Shown in pieces: positions 30,141-43,890 of a stretch of 64,000 nt of DNA (the stretch's first letter is position 1; each line of letters begins with the position of its first letter). Position numbers and translations under genes: made by a program. The notes beneath the pieces are model-generated. The model worked only from the letters and a program-made list of their open reading frames with translations. It was not told the DNA's origin and made no database searches. This DNA is from Kazachstania africana CBS 2517 (taxonomy: Eukaryota > Ascomycota > Saccharomycetes > Saccharomycetales > Saccharomycetaceae), in the NCBI RefSeq assembly GCF_000304475.1, contig NC_018951.1:186001-250000 (forward strand), in the 5' to 3' direction.

Positions 30141-32483
30141 TTAATCTTCATTTGGAGCCTTAGTTTTGACAGACTTCCAGAACTTATCTAACTTTTCTAC
30201 TGATTCTGACCGTGATCTTTTCCTGTCATGCACAACATCGCTTCGACTCTTGGAAACTCCGTCACCAATTAGAGCTAGTTTATCAACAAATTTATTTTGC
30301 TTATTGAGTTTTACTCTATCGGTTAACGAGATACTTCCTATCTTTGTGTGAGCTTGAAAAGAGCCAGTAAATGCCTTAATTTCATTCGGAAGACAAGTGA
30401 TTATTAATCTGAATGTAATATCAAACCCTTTATAAATTTTGCTGCTTTCAAAAGCCTCTATCGATAGGAGAGAGTCGGTGATTAATCCAATGTTAAACGG
30501 AATCATTTTTAGTGCAGAGATTTCATTATTAAGTAAGTTCTTACAATCTTGTACTTTCCTTAAATCAATTAACAATAACCCATGAATGTCCAAAATTAGG
30601 CATAGTGAGTCTGTAAGCATATACAATTTTTTAAAGGAAGATAACATCTCAAGTCCTCTGGCTAAAATCATGTCATCCCTTGACATTGTTTGATCCACTA
30701 CCAAATTCTCTAGTGGCTCGATTTTCAGAAATGCGTCATCTTGGAATTTGGGCTTAAAGACATTTATCGTTAGGAAGCGATCAATGGCAATAATGTTCAT
30801 TTTTTTGTAACGGTTTGTTAAAAATGAGGTAATTGTTCTTTCCCCTTCTTCCCATGGATATGATGGCCTCATTAGATCATCGTCCTCATCTTCGCTATTA
30901 TAAGGCTCTACATCTGATTCACTAATTGATGAAGACGAATGGTCGGCTGTGTCACTATCAGTAGGCGAGCTGAGTTCATCAATTTCCATGTCATTCTCAT
31001 CATCATGGTTTGTAAGAATAGTAGGCTGTCTTTCTCTCGGAACCCCAATGTTTTCTCCCATATCAGAATTATTCAACTCCACTATTCTAAAGTCAGTAAT
31101 AAATGTATTCTTTTTAACATTCTTTACGAAGACGTCCAGCGCGGATTTATGCAAGTTTGGTATGTCTATATTGTTATTGCGTCTCCGAAACATTTCTCTT
31201 CTCATGTCATTACTTCTAGAATATAAGTGGTCCCGTATACGATTTATAGAACTACTAGCGTACCTAAAATCATCTCTCTCTCCAGAACTAAAATCGAAAT
31301 AGTCTAGTTCTTTGTCTTTCATGATCTTGTAAATAATGTCATCACTTGGATCCTTAACTTCAGCTTGGTTTTCTCTCCAAACGATTGTAGCATTCAAATT
31401 TCCAGTCCCATTATTTTCTACAATATCATTCCAAGAGGAGGAGCTGACACCTTCATAGCCGTAAACTGATTCGCAGACCATCCAGTATGCAAAAGATTCG
31501 AATCCGTTATCGAATGCTAATTTTTCCCATGGTATGAGTTCCTGCTGATATTTTTGCTGAGCTTTTTGTTTCAATTGTAAAAAAGTCTCAAAATAATTCA
31601 GATATGTTAGTGATATTATCACTCGCCTAATCATTATGGGATTCCTTGGAGAGACAGTTAAAAAACTGAATTTGTCGAATGGATTAATATGGAATGCAGA
31701 AATATTTTGCTCTAAACAGATATAAATGGATGGTCTATAAATATGCTGTTTTTTGTACAAGCTAGTATAATACAATATGGTCCTCGGTACTGATGATTTT
31801 GGTGGATCGATTGGTGTCAGGTAATAGCAAATATGTTGCAATGATGATTGAGACCTTCCAGTAAATTGTGTCTGTTCAATGAATTCGCTATTTTCTCTTG
31901 TATTATACCGTTCATCGTCAAAATGTGCTCCAGTTCTTGAGTGCTTGAAAATGTTACTATACTTCCGTACAGTTTGGAAATTTTCTATTTGAATATAGTC
32001 TGATGGTACATTTAAAACGAAAATGTACACTTTACCACTACTCATACAACAGTATAATAGCCCATCTTTATATTCTAAACTAACTATAACAAAGTCAGGA
32101 AAGATTCCTGAACTATAATCTTCTGGCGTACAACGAAGAACGTAGTCTGCTTCCAGAGTTTCATGCTTAGAAATTTTGTATTTATAGTCTTGAATGATCT
32201 CAATCAGCCCATTTGATTTAGCCACAAAAAAGTAGTCTGAATAATCCATGATGCCATCATTTGAAGTTGGTGGCGTGATTTCTCTTTCCCTTGGTTTTAT
32301 ATAACAAAAGGCTTGAACTGTGACATCAGTATCAGAATCGATAAAAATGTCCTTATTTCTGAGCTGGGAGGTTCGAATCACAGATAGCTTGTTATCTTCG
32401 GTATATGTGAGAAGTTTATAACCAGACCTTTGATTTTTGGTATTACAGGGAGTAGAAACCGCAAATTGTATGGAACCTGCCAT
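30141..32483 (-). CDS. GID12: Gid12-like protein (YDL176W counterpart), predicted beta-propeller
   Basis: A 780-residue soluble protein with many short beta-rich segments (YYCMSS-type strands such as DGLLYCCMSSGKVYIF) and an acidic Ser-rich loop at about residues 490-540. I do not recognise a catalytic motif. The call rests mainly on order: it lies between an AIR gene and the YDL177C-DLD2 pair with the same relative orientations as S. cerevisiae AIR2-YDL176W-YDL177C-DLD2. S. cerevisiae Gid12 (708 residues) is a modulator of the GID E3 ligase that degrades gluconeogenic enzymes. The C-terminus carries a basic RKRSRSESVEKL stretch. Confidence 0.65.
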   Translation of the reverse strand: MAGSIQFAVSTPCNTKNQRSGYKLLTYTEDNKLSVIRTSQLRNKDIFIDSDTDVTVQAFCYIKPREREITPPTSNDGIMDYSDYFFVAKSNGLIEIIQDYKYKISKHETLEADYVLRCTPEDYSSGIFPDFVIVSLEYKDGLLYCCMSSGKVYIFVLNVPSDYIQIENFQTVRKYSNIFKHSRTGAHFDDERYNTRENSEFIEQTQFTGRSQSSLQHICYYLTPIDPPKSSVPRTILYYTSLYKKQHIYRPSIYICLEQNISAFHINPFDKFSFLTVSPRNPIMIRRVIISLTYLNYFETFLQLKQKAQQKYQQELIPWEKLAFDNGFESFAYWMVCESVYGYEGVSSSSWNDIVENNGTGNLNATIVWRENQAEVKDPSDDIIYKIMKDKELDYFDFSSGERDDFRYASSSINRIRDHLYSRSNDMRREMFRRRNNNIDIPNLHKSALDVFVKNVKKNTFITDFRIVELNNSDMGENIGVPRERQPTILTNHDDENDMEIDELSSPTDSDTADHSSSSISESDVEPYNSEDEDDDLMRPSYPWEEGERTITSFLTNRYKKMNIIAIDRFLTINVFKPKFQDDAFLKIEPLENLVVDQTMSRDDMILARGLEMLSSFKKLYMLTDSLCLILDIHGLLLIDLRKVQDCKNLLNNEISALKMIPFNIGLITDSLLSIEAFESSKIYKGFDITFRLIITCLPNEIKAFTGSFQAHTKIGSISLTDRVKLNKQNKFVDKLALIGDGVSKSRSDVVHDRKRSRSESVEKLDKFWKSVKTKAPNED

Positions 32484-32776
32484 AGTTAATGAAATTTCAA
32501 TGAATATATTAGCTTTGTCTTCTCCCCAGGATAATAAATGTGAATATATAAGAAATTGCAGGTAATAAATATTTGTAAAAGCCGATCGATAGAGTCTATT
32601 TCATCTGTTGTAGTTCTCTTTCATTGCATAAATGAGAGAGTTCCACTTTTTTTTTTCCAGAGTCTGATATTTGATGTCGGAATGCAACAAAGTTGACCTC
32701 ACATAGTTAAGTTAAGCAGTGGTTATTCAGGATATATATGGAATCTAGTAGTGTGTGGTTCAATTTGTTAGAGTAG

Positions 32777-33250
32777 ATGAGCAGTTGGAATGAGTCTGAA
32801 ATATTAGTTGATAGGAAGTCGAAATTTCAAGGGCGATGTTGCAAGATATCAAGCCAAGAAGATATTCCGAAAATGCTGCAGAAGCTGGTCAGTGAAAATA
32901 AAAGTGTGGCCAAGGCATCGCACATGCATATGTATGCTTGGAGAGTTGGACAATTGGCTGAATCTATGGAGAAATCCGGCTCAAAGGGTAAAAAGAAGAA
33001 CGCTAAGTCAAGAGAAGGGAAAGAAGAGTCATCGACAGTTGTGGTAAAAAATCTACAGCAGGGTTGTATGGATGGTGGTGAAGCAGGTGCCGGTAGCCGT
33101 CTGTTAAATCTTCTTGAACGTGCAAATATAGTGAATGTATTAGTTATAGTGACGAGATGGTATGGCGGAACACCATTGGGATCAGCACGATTTAGACATA
33201 TCTCTACCGTTGCAGTTCAAAGTCTGAAAAAGGCTAAAATTCTAGCATAA
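32777..33250 (+). CDS. IMPACT/UPF0029-domain protein (YDL177C counterpart)
   Basis: A 157-residue protein with the IMPACT-family alpha/beta fold; S. cerevisiae YDL177C has 170 residues and no established function. The signature runs from KSKFQGRCCKI through SHMHMYAWRV to the glycine-rich core DGGEAGAGSRLL and RWYGGTPLGSARFRHI at about residues 98-145. A lysine-rich insertion (GSKGKKKNAKSREGKEESS) occupies about residues 69-87. It is divergent from the GID12-like gene and convergent with DLD2, as in S. cerevisiae. Confidence 0.88.
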   Translation: MSSWNESEILVDRKSKFQGRCCKISSQEDIPKMLQKLVSENKSVAKASHMHMYAWRVGQLAESMEKSGSKGKKKNAKSREGKEESSTVVVKNLQQGCMDGGEAGAGSRLLNLLERANIVNVLVIVTRWYGGTPLGSARFRHISTVAVQSLKKAKILA

Positions 33251-33294
33251 TTAAGTACTTACAGGAATAAATAAACGAACAATTGCATAAAAAA

Positions 33295-34881
33295 TTAGAT
33301 GTATTTGTAAGGGTTCATAATACCATTTGGATCGTAATGATGTTTCAAATCCTTCATCATCTGAATTTCGATTGGACTTCTAGAGTATTTGACGTAATTT
33401 TTCTTCTGGAGCCCTAATCCATGTTCTGCACTTATTGAACCCTTTTTAGACTGGACGAATTCATAAACAAATGGTTCCAAAGCCTCTTCAATTTCCTTTG
33501 TATATTCGTTGACGGCAATATTTAAATGTAAATTACCGTCGCCGATGTGGCCATAACCCGTGGCACCGATTGCAGGTTTATTAGGGTCCTTGTCATTGGG
33601 GTTCTCACTCATTAGGCCTTTAGAAATGAGTCTTGCATTTGTAGCATCTACAAGTGAGTAAAGATCCTTTAATGGCAGCGATACATCATATTTGTAGACG
33701 CCACCTTGCGACAAGCAAGATTCTGGGACAGTTTCTCTCCACTTCCATAAGTTTTGTAATTCTGTTTCATCTTGAGCTATTGTACCATCAATAATTAAAT
33801 CTTCTTCCATGGCACCCTCCAAGAACGACTCCAATTTTGCGTCATTATGAGATTTATTGGAACCTGAAACCTCGATTAGGATATAAAATGGATGCTCATT
33901 TTCACCCAGGGGAAATGCTAATTCACCTTTTAAGTGTATATCAGTCAGTGTCATTGATTCCTTGTCCATGAATTCAAATGCAGATAAATTTTCACATAAT
34001 TCACTCTTTGCCTTTCCATATAGTTTTAGAATCTTGTCAAAATCTTCTAAAGCCAGGAATGAGACATTTACTGCCTTAGGATTAGGTGCTGTCAGGATTG
34101 ACGCTCCAGTTACGACACCTATGGTGCCTTCTGCACCGATAAATAATTGTTTCAAATCATACCCTGTATTATCTTTTCTCAAAGAGTGCATGCTACTTAC
34201 AATTTCACCATTTGGTAAGACGACTTCTAAACCTAAAACTGAACCATGCAATGAACCATAACGTAATAATCTTAGTCCCCCGGCGTTAGTAGAGACACAA
34301 CCACCAATCTGACAAGAACCTTTTGCACCCAGGTCCAGTGGGAACATGTAGTCATGTTTATTAAGGAAAGTGTTAGCATTCTCGAGGATGACACCAGCGT
34401 CACATTTGAAAATTCCTGTCAATGGATCAAATTCTCTGATTTTATTGAGATTATTCAAAGATAAAATAATTTCGTCAAAAACTGGGACAGAACCACCGAC
34501 AAGATCAGTATTGCCCCCCTGAGGCACAACTGCTAATTTTTCTTGATTGCAATATTTTAAAATTAACGATATCTTTTCAACACTTTTAGGCTTTAGAACC
34601 AATTTTGATTGACCTTTATATTTTCTCATCCAGTCTTCATTATAAAGAGATAAATTTTCAGAGTCAGAAGGTCTTAAAATTTCTGCCTTTGTCAATATGG
34701 ATTCGAAGTATCTGAGATCATCTGAATTCAATTGTTTGAAAACCTCGCTTCTCTTAAGAGCAGGATATTTGGAACTGGTCAATTTGACTGAATAGAACCT
34801 TGTAGCATGTGTTCTCGCTACGATTCCTTTCGAAGAGAAGGATATGCCAGTACGAATTGATTGATTAATAGTTTTCAGCAT
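33295..34881 (-). CDS. DLD2: Mitochondrial D-2-hydroxyglutarate/D-lactate dehydrogenase Dld2
   Basis: A 528-residue FAD-linked oxidoreductase of the VAO/FAD-binding-4 family. S. cerevisiae Dld2 (530 residues, mitochondrial matrix) oxidises D-2-hydroxyglutarate coupled to D-lactate formation. A presequence covers about residues 1-32. The FAD domain follows ([55 protein letters not shown]), and the C-terminal FAD-oxidase domain includes [13 protein letters not shown] and SAEHGLG with metal-binding histidines. The end, [13 protein letters not shown], is characteristic of Dld2/Dld3. The presequence and gene order (YDL178W) favour Dld2 over cytosolic Dld3. Confidence 0.93.
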   Translation of the reverse strand: MLKTINQSIRTGISFSSKGIVARTHATRFYSVKLTSSKYPALKRSEVFKQLNSDDLRYFESILTKAEILRPSDSENLSLYNEDWMRKYKGQSKLVLKPKSVEKISLILKYCNQEKLAVVPQGGNTDLVGGSVPVFDEIILSLNNLNKIREFDPLTGIFKCDAGVILENANTFLNKHDYMFPLDLGAKGSCQIGGCVSTNAGGLRLLRYGSLHGSVLGLEVVLPNGEIVSSMHSLRKDNTGYDLKQLFIGAEGTIGVVTGASILTAPNPKAVNVSFLALEDFDKILKLYGKAKSELCENLSAFEFMDKESMTLTDIHLKGELAFPLGENEHPFYILIEVSGSNKSHNDAKLESFLEGAMEEDLIIDGTIAQDETELQNLWKWRETVPESCLSQGGVYKYDVSLPLKDLYSLVDATNARLISKGLMSENPNDKDPNKPAIGATGYGHIGDGNLHLNIAVNEYTKEIEEALEPFVYEFVQSKKGSISAEHGLGLQKKNYVKYSRSPIEIQMMKDLKHHYDPNGIMNPYKYI

Positions 34882-35640
34882 CCCAGGTAGAAGGTGAACT
34901 AAGTGAATTCGGGTTTAAAAGGGCCAATATGCGGTAGATTCACACAATACGGACGATAGAGTAGAGTAGACTAGAACGAGTAATACTCACAGACTGTTGT
35001 TTTACTGATTGTGGAGCTTGAAATTAGTATAAAGTCTGTCAGGGGAATTTGAAATCTCATAGTGCAACTGGCGCTGGCGGACAAATAGAAACTCCGAATG
35101 CAAGAATCTCATCAGTTGGAATAAGAAAGCAGTTGCTGAATTTGTAAGACCAGCTTCCACAATGAAATGGAGATTATATGAAGAGTGGTCTTGTAGAAAT
35201 GCAGTCGATGTTATTGGAATTGTATAGACTTTGTGTTAAACACAGAGCGTCTTGTGCCGTGGGATTGGCAAGCGTAGCGTGGGGTATAAACCATCTATAA
35301 AATATTAGTCTAGGTTGATAGATAATTCTTGCATCTTGAATTGTTTGCCGGATTCTCTGAGGCTGTTGCAGTGGTCTATGGCTGTTGCAACGCAAGAATG
35401 TCCTATAAAGGATACGTAAGGGAGTCAGCACGGTCATTTGGAAAGCTGAAGTGTGTTTGAGTTTCAGCCAGTGCTTTTTCCACGACTCTTGGAGCTAGTA
35501 AGACCCTTCAGCAACATCCAGACAACTAACGATCTGCTATGTGTTCGCTTCATATTGAAGGTGATTAGCATCTTATATAACACGGAGCAATGAGAATCAT
35601 TGGGAAAGCTTCAAAAATTTGAATAATCGTTACACGTAAG
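34882..35640. other. Divergent intergenic region between DLD2 and HNT1
   Basis: About 760 bases. The 87-codon minus-strand frame at 35174-35437 has no recognisable content. I see no RNA gene. In S. cerevisiae these two genes are not neighbours. Confidence 0.5.
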
Positions 35641-36093
35641 ATGTCCCCAAACACTGAAATTAAACATTATAACTCTGACTGTCTGTTTTGTAAAATTATC
35701 AGTGGTGAAATCCCATCGTACAGACTAATCGAAACACAATATTCTTTTTCATTCCTAGATACGCAACCCACCAGTCATGGTCACATTTTAATAGTGCCCA
35801 AATATCACTCTCCAAGATTACATAATGTACCAGATCAATATCTGACAGATTTGCTTCCTGTCGCCAAGAGATTTGCTAAAGCTCTCAAATTGGACGAAAA
35901 AGATACAGGTTACAACATCCTTCAAAACAACACACAGATTGCATCACAATCTGTAGACCACGTCCACGTGCACTTCATTCCAAAGCATGATGTCAAGACA
36001 GGTCTCATCATCACTTGGCCCTCTAAGGATGCTGAGCGCAACGACTTGATGGAGTTAAGGGACCAAATCATGCATAACTTGCAGAGTCCATAG
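35641..36093 (+). CDS. HNT1: HIT-family adenosine 5'-monophosphoramidase Hnt1, intronless
   Basis: A 150-residue histidine-triad hydrolase that cleaves AMP-lysine and AMP-NH2 type phosphoramidates; the yeast enzyme supports Kin28/TFIIK function. It has the N-terminal zinc-type C-X2-C (CLFCKIISGEIPS), the central TSHGHILIVPKYH, and the histidine triad HVHVHFIP at about residues 107-114, whose middle histidine is the nucleophile. S. cerevisiae HNT1 (158 residues) is interrupted by an intron near its 5' end; here the frame is continuous. It is co-oriented with CDC48, as in YDL125C-YDL126C. Confidence 0.94.
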   Translation: MSPNTEIKHYNSDCLFCKIISGEIPSYRLIETQYSFSFLDTQPTSHGHILIVPKYHSPRLHNVPDQYLTDLLPVAKRFAKALKLDEKDTGYNILQNNTQIASQSVDHVHVHFIPKHDVKTGLIITWPSKDAERNDLMELRDQIMHNLQSP

Positions 36094-38901
<2,808 letters not shown>

Positions 38902-39098
38902 TTGAGTTGGTCTATTTAAAAGAAGTATATATATATTGTTCATAAATAGTATTCTAAAAAAATTTCTTATATATAAAGAACGTTTCTGTTAATTTGGAAT
39001 ATTTTCCTCTTGAATATTTGCTAGTTGTCATGAGTAGTTAATGATATGCATATGAAATTGTATGTTTTGCGGTACTGGCTAAAGAACGTTTAATTGCC

Positions 39099-39935
39099 CT
39101 ATAATTTGAATATAGAATGCCACCCCATACGTTTAATCTTTTTAATGAGGTTTTTTTCATTGCCATATTCTAGCTTTAGGTCTTTCATCGGGTGATCCGT
39201 TCTGCTTCTTATCATTTGTTTCACTTCAACTGATCCTATTAAGCTGTTTCTTCTTTTTGCGAAAACCTCAGTATAGATTGGAACAAATTCATTTGGAATT
39301 CCTTTTTTAGCAGGTGAAGATTCCAATGATGAGGAGCATAAAGTCTCCTCACTTGAGCTTGGTGACAATGCTAGCGAATTGGCTTGCCTTACAAAGTTAT
39401 CATACCTTTGTTCTTTGTTGAGGCACAACATATTCTGAGGAATACATTTCACACTGTTTCTTGCAAGGAATCGTTGGAGGCTCTTAGTTAGCTCCTCGAC
39501 TTTTATCGTGACATCCCAATTAAAATATTTCAATAACTCCCTTTCAATTTTGTTTATTTCTCTGACACTAATCAAACCGTCACAATGCTGCGACCAGTAT
39601 TTATTTGTTGGAGAGCAATCGTTTAAAGTCTTTGCAGAGAGTATCAAACAGCCCAAGAATATTCGATGTCTTGTTGTTTCCATACCACTTACATTGCGGG
39701 GCAGGATTTCTTTTAGTTTATTCAAAAATACAGTAGTTGACATTAAAGTTGAGGTATTGACACGAGATCTGATAACCAAATTGCATATAAAATCATTTAG
39801 AGTAGGCAGTTGGGAACTGGACCCATTAGTATTTTTGACTGTAACAAGTGCTTTTGTCCTGTCTTCCAAATACTTAATCATATCTTGAGATATAGGATAC
39901 TGACTAAATCTTAACAGAGCCTCGTAATCTGACAT
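39099..39935 (-). CDS. PCL2: Pho85 cyclin, Pcl2/Pcl9 type
   Basis: A cyclin of the Pcl1,2 subfamily, which directs Pho85 kinase to morphogenesis and cell-cycle targets. The cyclin box covers about residues 35-155, including ETTRHRIFLGCLILSAKTLNDCSP and the IERELLKYFNWDVTI segment. The frame opens at 39959; the Met at 39935 (MSDYEALLRFSQYP) matches the S. cerevisiae Pcl2 start and gives 278 residues against 308. The C-terminal third is shorter and poorly conserved. Position next to CDC48 and VCX1 fits PCL2 (YDL127W), but PCL2 and PCL9 are WGD duplicates and cannot be separated here. Confidence 0.87.
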   Translation of the reverse strand: MSDYEALLRFSQYPISQDMIKYLEDRTKALVTVKNTNGSSSQLPTLNDFICNLVIRSRVNTSTLMSTTVFLNKLKEILPRNVSGMETTRHRIFLGCLILSAKTLNDCSPTNKYWSQHCDGLISVREINKIERELLKYFNWDVTIKVEELTKSLQRFLARNSVKCIPQNMLCLNKEQRYDNFVRQANSLALSPSSSEETLCSSSLESSPAKKGIPNEFVPIYTEVFAKRRNSLIGSVEVKQMIRSRTDHPMKDLKLEYGNEKNLIKKIKRMGWHSIFKL

Positions 39936-40478
39936 CATGACCTGATTACGCTTTTCCACACGGCTTTTGAACTCTGATTATTCGTATTATGAAGAAACAA
40001 GAGTCTACTGAATTTAGCTTTATATAGTTCAGATATTTGAATATAGTCGATCTGTAGTACTGAGATGACGCTATATAACAATAAGCTTGCTCGGGGGGAA
40101 CTTGCCATCTTTATTTTAACGAGAGTGATCTCGTGCAAGTCCAATGCACAAGCACATTAAGATTTAAGATCATTGAAGCAATACTACAGGATCGATGCTT
40201 TGAGCTGGCACCATCGGATTAACTTTCTTTGTTTTACTTGCTTTGAAGTGCTGACATCATTCAATTTTCTATTTTGCTTAGCCAGCATTTCCGCGAAGAG
40301 TAGTAGTGTCAGCCATCCGAAATTTAAAAAACATTTAACTAAACTAAATGTAAAATTACATTGCAACGATCTAGAAAATGACTCTGACAGCAGAAGGAAT
40401 CTTTCAAGGTGCCTGAATTAGAGATTACTCTTATATTAAGCTAAGAGTATAATAAATATATAATAGTGAGAAAATATT
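39936..40478. promoter_or_regulatory. PCL2/9 upstream region with two GCCAGC words
   Basis: No gene is supported. Two opposed GCCAGC words, at 40204-40209 (complement) and 40281-40286, match the Swi5/Ace2 core (RCCAGC). S. cerevisiae PCL2 and PCL9 are Swi5-dependent. Six-base matches are weak evidence. Confidence 0.4.
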
Positions 40479-41708
40479 TCATAACTTGTTTAAAACGTCA
40501 ATATCTGGGTAGTAATAGAATGCCATAGCAATCAATAAATACATGGATAGAGACATAACACCTTCTAACCAGTTAGACTCCCCATCTAAAACCAGATAGT
40601 TTGATAAAAAGACAGAAATAAATAGTGTGGCTGTCTCGAACGTTGAAAAGTTTAATGTCATTGGAACATCAATGAGCCAACCAACAAGTACCATAAACGG
40701 CGTCACAAATAATGCTATTTGCAAAGAGGACCCAATGGCAACACCTATAGCCAGATCCATCTTATTTTTCATAGCAACCATGACAGAAGTGACATGTTCT
40801 GCCGCATTACCAACAATTGGGATGACAATTAAACCGATAAATGTCTTGGACAAACCACTCGATGCAACTACAGAGTCAATAGCACCAACTAAATAATCTG
40901 CACAAATAGATACTAAAATAGTGGCTGCAAGTAAAAATGAAATAGAGGAATTTCTACTCAGGCTATGTTCCGGTTTAGTAGAATATTGACCAACAATTTC
41001 TTCTGTCTCTTCATTCTGCTGTTCAAACATAACATGGTGTGTACGTAATTGGAAAAACAAAAATAAGACGTATACAATCAATAAAATTATGGACGTTCCT
41101 CTGCTTAAGGACAAGATTTTCTCGTCAATCAACTTATCGAAATGACCTTCTGGCAAAGTAGCCTTAAACGCAGCAGGAATCAATAAGGAAGCACATGATA
41201 TAGCTAAAAGCGAGGACATAGTTTGTGCGGCAGTTTGATTGAAAGTCTGTTGCACTCTGTTGTAACCACCACAGACGAAACAGAAACCTAGTACTAGTAA
41301 CAAATTTGACAACAAACTACCTAACATTGAAGCTTGAACAATTCTTACTTGACCTCCTTTCAAAGCGATTACCGATACAATCAACTCAACAGCGTTACCA
41401 AAAGTTGCATTTAATAGTCCACCGACAGTACTACCTGCCTTCTCAGCGAGTTCCTCAGTAGCATAGGCCAATATAGCAGCAAGTGGAACAATAGCTAAGA
41501 AATTGAAGATAAAGACCCATGTATGAGAAAATTCCATAACCCCCCAGAATATCCCCAGTGGCACAAAAATCAGCAAAATATTTAATGGTGAAGAATAAAT
41601 AACATACTGTAAATCTACTTTGGCTGCTTCATATTTGGATGGATTTTCATTATTTGAATCTATAGAATAACGTGCATCTGCCGTTAATAATGGTGTTCTA
41701 GCATCCAT
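40479..41708 (-). CDS. VCX1: Vacuolar Ca2+/H+ exchanger Vcx1
   Basis: A CaCA-superfamily antiporter that drives cytosolic calcium into the vacuole using the proton gradient. Eleven or so hydrophobic helices form two homologous halves, each with its ion-binding motif: [10 protein letters not shown] in the first and [10 protein letters not shown] in the second, both with the essential Glu. The frame opens at 41738, but the Met at 41708 ([15 protein letters not shown]) aligns with the S. cerevisiae start and gives 409 residues against 411. An acidic segment ([10 protein letters not shown]) lies in the central cytosolic loop. It is next to PCL2/9, as in YDL127W-YDL128W. Confidence 0.96.
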   Translation of the reverse strand: MDARTPLLTADARYSIDSNNENPSKYEAAKVDLQYVIYSSPLNILLIFVPLGIFWGVMEFSHTWVFIFNFLAIVPLAAILAYATEELAEKAGSTVGGLLNATFGNAVELIVSVIALKGGQVRIVQASMLGSLLSNLLLVLGFCFVCGGYNRVQQTFNQTAAQTMSSLLAISCASLLIPAAFKATLPEGHFDKLIDEKILSLSRGTSIILLIVYVLFLFFQLRTHHVMFEQQNEETEEIVGQYSTKPEHSLSRNSSISFLLAATILVSICADYLVGAIDSVVASSGLSKTFIGLIVIPIVGNAAEHVTSVMVAMKNKMDLAIGVAIGSSLQIALFVTPFMVLVGWLIDVPMTLNFSTFETATLFISVFLSNYLVLDGESNWLEGVMSLSMYLLIAMAFYYYPDIDVLNKL

Positions 41709-42031
41709 CATTAGGAATATACCTTGAACAATGAGCAATTACAGATGAATTAGAAATGGTTGCCTATCTTGAAGACGACCTTGAATATTGAAATAATCCG
41801 TGAAGTTCAACCTTATTTATTATTGAACACGGATATTTCAACTTGCGGCATCGCCTAATTCAATTTTTTTCATCTCACAGTTCTCATGGCCAAATCCGTA
41901 AATATAGACATATAAATATGAAGAAAGAATGTAGTTGAATATATCATGATTTATGTATGGTATTTAGAATTTTAGATGCAGATTAATACAGAATGGAATG
42001 ACCTCTTGCTATTTATTTGTTTTTTTTTGTT

Positions 42032-43702
42032 TTACACGATAATGCTACAGAGTATGCCCGTAATAAGGACGAGCAAACTCCAAAAGAACGTCGAAAGTAT
42101 GATAAATGCATCATTCCCTGATAGATCCTTCCAAAGATCAGTAATATATCTTAGGAATGCTTTAAGGGTCCATTTGGTCGGTGTTACAATTGATGTAGTG
42201 TTCACCCTATCGTAGTAGATAAGAGAATCATTAAGAAAGATAGGTGAATCAGGAATTGTATAAGGAAATGGAGGTTGTGTAGGGCCTGTTACTTCATTAG
42301 GCTTTCTAAACTGTTGGAGTTTGTTGATATCTGTATAGCAACTGAAATATTTTTGTAAAAAATTATTTTGATAGAGACTTGTCGTAGTTAGATGTCCATT
42401 GTACCATTCATCAATGTCATTCCAGAATAAGGCAATTATATTTACCAGACAATTTATTGTCGTGAAAGGTACTACAACACACAGTAAGTAATAAGTAATT
42501 GTTCTTGTGCCAAAATAGTTGACAGGTTTAGTGAATAACACGTCATGTTTTGGAACATAGATGAAATACATTGAAAGTATTAAAGATTCTCCTACCAGCA
42601 GCATTATGTTACTCACTAGAATGAAAAGTACAAAGAGATAATGTACTAAAAGATCTCTTGCTGATGTAGCTTCATAAAATCTTCTCAATGAAGTATTATT
42701 CTCATCATATTGGATCCAAACAAAACCCTTATCCTTGTACAGAATAGGATCCCTTTGGGGCTGTTTGATGTTATTAGCCTCGAGGATAGATGATGTCAAC
42801 CTTAAGGAATTATCTGACGGATCCACTATCAATATTTTACCCTCTTCATTTGTCTTGGTTGTTGTCGTTTCATTTCTTAAATCATCAATACTGCCATATT
42901 TAGAATGATATTTTGTTAAATCTGATGAGTAAACATTTGATGAAATTGAAGATGAGACTCTTCGTACCCCTACACATTTCGACAGTGTAATATTTTGTCT
43001 ATTGATGGAATTTGGGCTATGATTTGTATTATTATGATCAGTGACTGAAATACGAGAGGAATTTGATGGGATCTCTAGGAAAGTTGAAAGATTAGACATT
43101 ATTGAGATGGAAAATTCCCCTAATGACCATGCAATACCAAATAAGAATGATTGTCTCGGTATAATTTGCCAAACGGAGGAATTGTGATCGAGGTGATGAT
43201 TAAAAGAAGGGTCAATTGTATTTTGGACCTGAGGGTATGCTAAACCAATCAATATGCAGAATAGAAACCAATCATTTATGAAGAAATCGAGAAAGAGATT
43301 ACTCAAAATGTAACTGCCTTTGATATTTATTATGAATCTTTTAAAGAATATGAAAACGTAAGGCGAAAAGACTCCCAATAGTATGGTTCTAAAATAGTCC
43401 TGAGCATCTGGTTTGAACATCTGTGGCTCATCTCTGTATTCTGAGGCAAGCAATTTTGAAAACAAATAGAAAATTACATAGATCAGGAAACAGAGGGTTA
43501 CTGTGGATATACGAACGTAGGGTTTATTGGAACATAGTAAAGGCATGTAATACGTAGCAGCATGGTTTATTCGAGTCATTGATTGGACGATTCCTAATGA
43601 CAGAGTGTGTTTTAAGAGGTGTAATTTTTCTTCTACTTCTAAAATTAGGCCCTTGAAAATGTTTTCATTATATATCCGGAGGTTAGAAAGAGATATATTC
43701 AT
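42032..43702 (-). CDS. Multi-pass membrane protein, YDL180W counterpart
   Basis: A 556-residue polytopic membrane protein; S. cerevisiae YDL180W, a vacuolar membrane protein of unknown function, has 547. Hydrophobic helices group in two halves (residues about 65-200 and 350-440, with a last one at 530-555), separated by a hydrophilic, Ser/Asn-rich loop at about residues 210-320 (SISIMSNLS...SSRISVTDHN). No transporter signature is recognised. The identity is inferred from size, topology and order: it lies between a PCL gene and an INH1/STF1 gene on the same strand, as YDL180W does between PCL9 and INH1. Confidence 0.65.
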   Translation of the reverse strand: MNISLSNLRIYNENIFKGLILEVEEKLHLLKHTLSLGIVQSMTRINHAATYYMPLLCSNKPYVRISTVTLCFLIYVIFYLFSKLLASEYRDEPQMFKPDAQDYFRTILLGVFSPYVFIFFKRFIINIKGSYILSNLFLDFFINDWFLFCILIGLAYPQVQNTIDPSFNHHLDHNSSVWQIIPRQSFLFGIAWSLGEFSISIMSNLSTFLEIPSNSSRISVTDHNNTNHSPNSINRQNITLSKCVGVRRVSSSISSNVYSSDLTKYHSKYGSIDDLRNETTTTKTNEEGKILIVDPSDNSLRLTSSILEANNIKQPQRDPILYKDKGFVWIQYDENNTSLRRFYEATSARDLLVHYLFVLFILVSNIMLLVGESLILSMYFIYVPKHDVLFTKPVNYFGTRTITYYLLCVVVPFTTINCLVNIIALFWNDIDEWYNGHLTTTSLYQNNFLQKYFSCYTDINKLQQFRKPNEVTGPTQPPFPYTIPDSPIFLNDSLIYYDRVNTTSIVTPTKWTLKAFLRYITDLWKDLSGNDAFIILSTFFWSLLVLITGILCSIIV

Positions 43703-43890
43703 TACGCCATTTTTTCAAGCTCATCTGATTTTCGAAATATTGTGGATGTTACAAGATATGCAAATATATATACTGAAAATATTCTTGAAACGTTTAATGA
43801 TTATTAAATGATGTGTGGAAAAAGTATATAATAAAAAGAAGGCTTAAAATTTGACAAAAAGTTGATAATAATTACAAAATTTTGAACTCC

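Noticed and set aside
32363..32381. Perfect B-box-like GGTTCGAATC
   Set aside because: It lies inside the GID12-like coding region, has no A box upstream and no acceptor stem.
34501..34530. Asp in GGNTDLVGG of Dld2, at first taken as a disruption of the FAD-binding loop
   Set aside because: From memory this Asp also occurs in the yeast Dld2/Dld3 group, so it is a family feature rather than damage.
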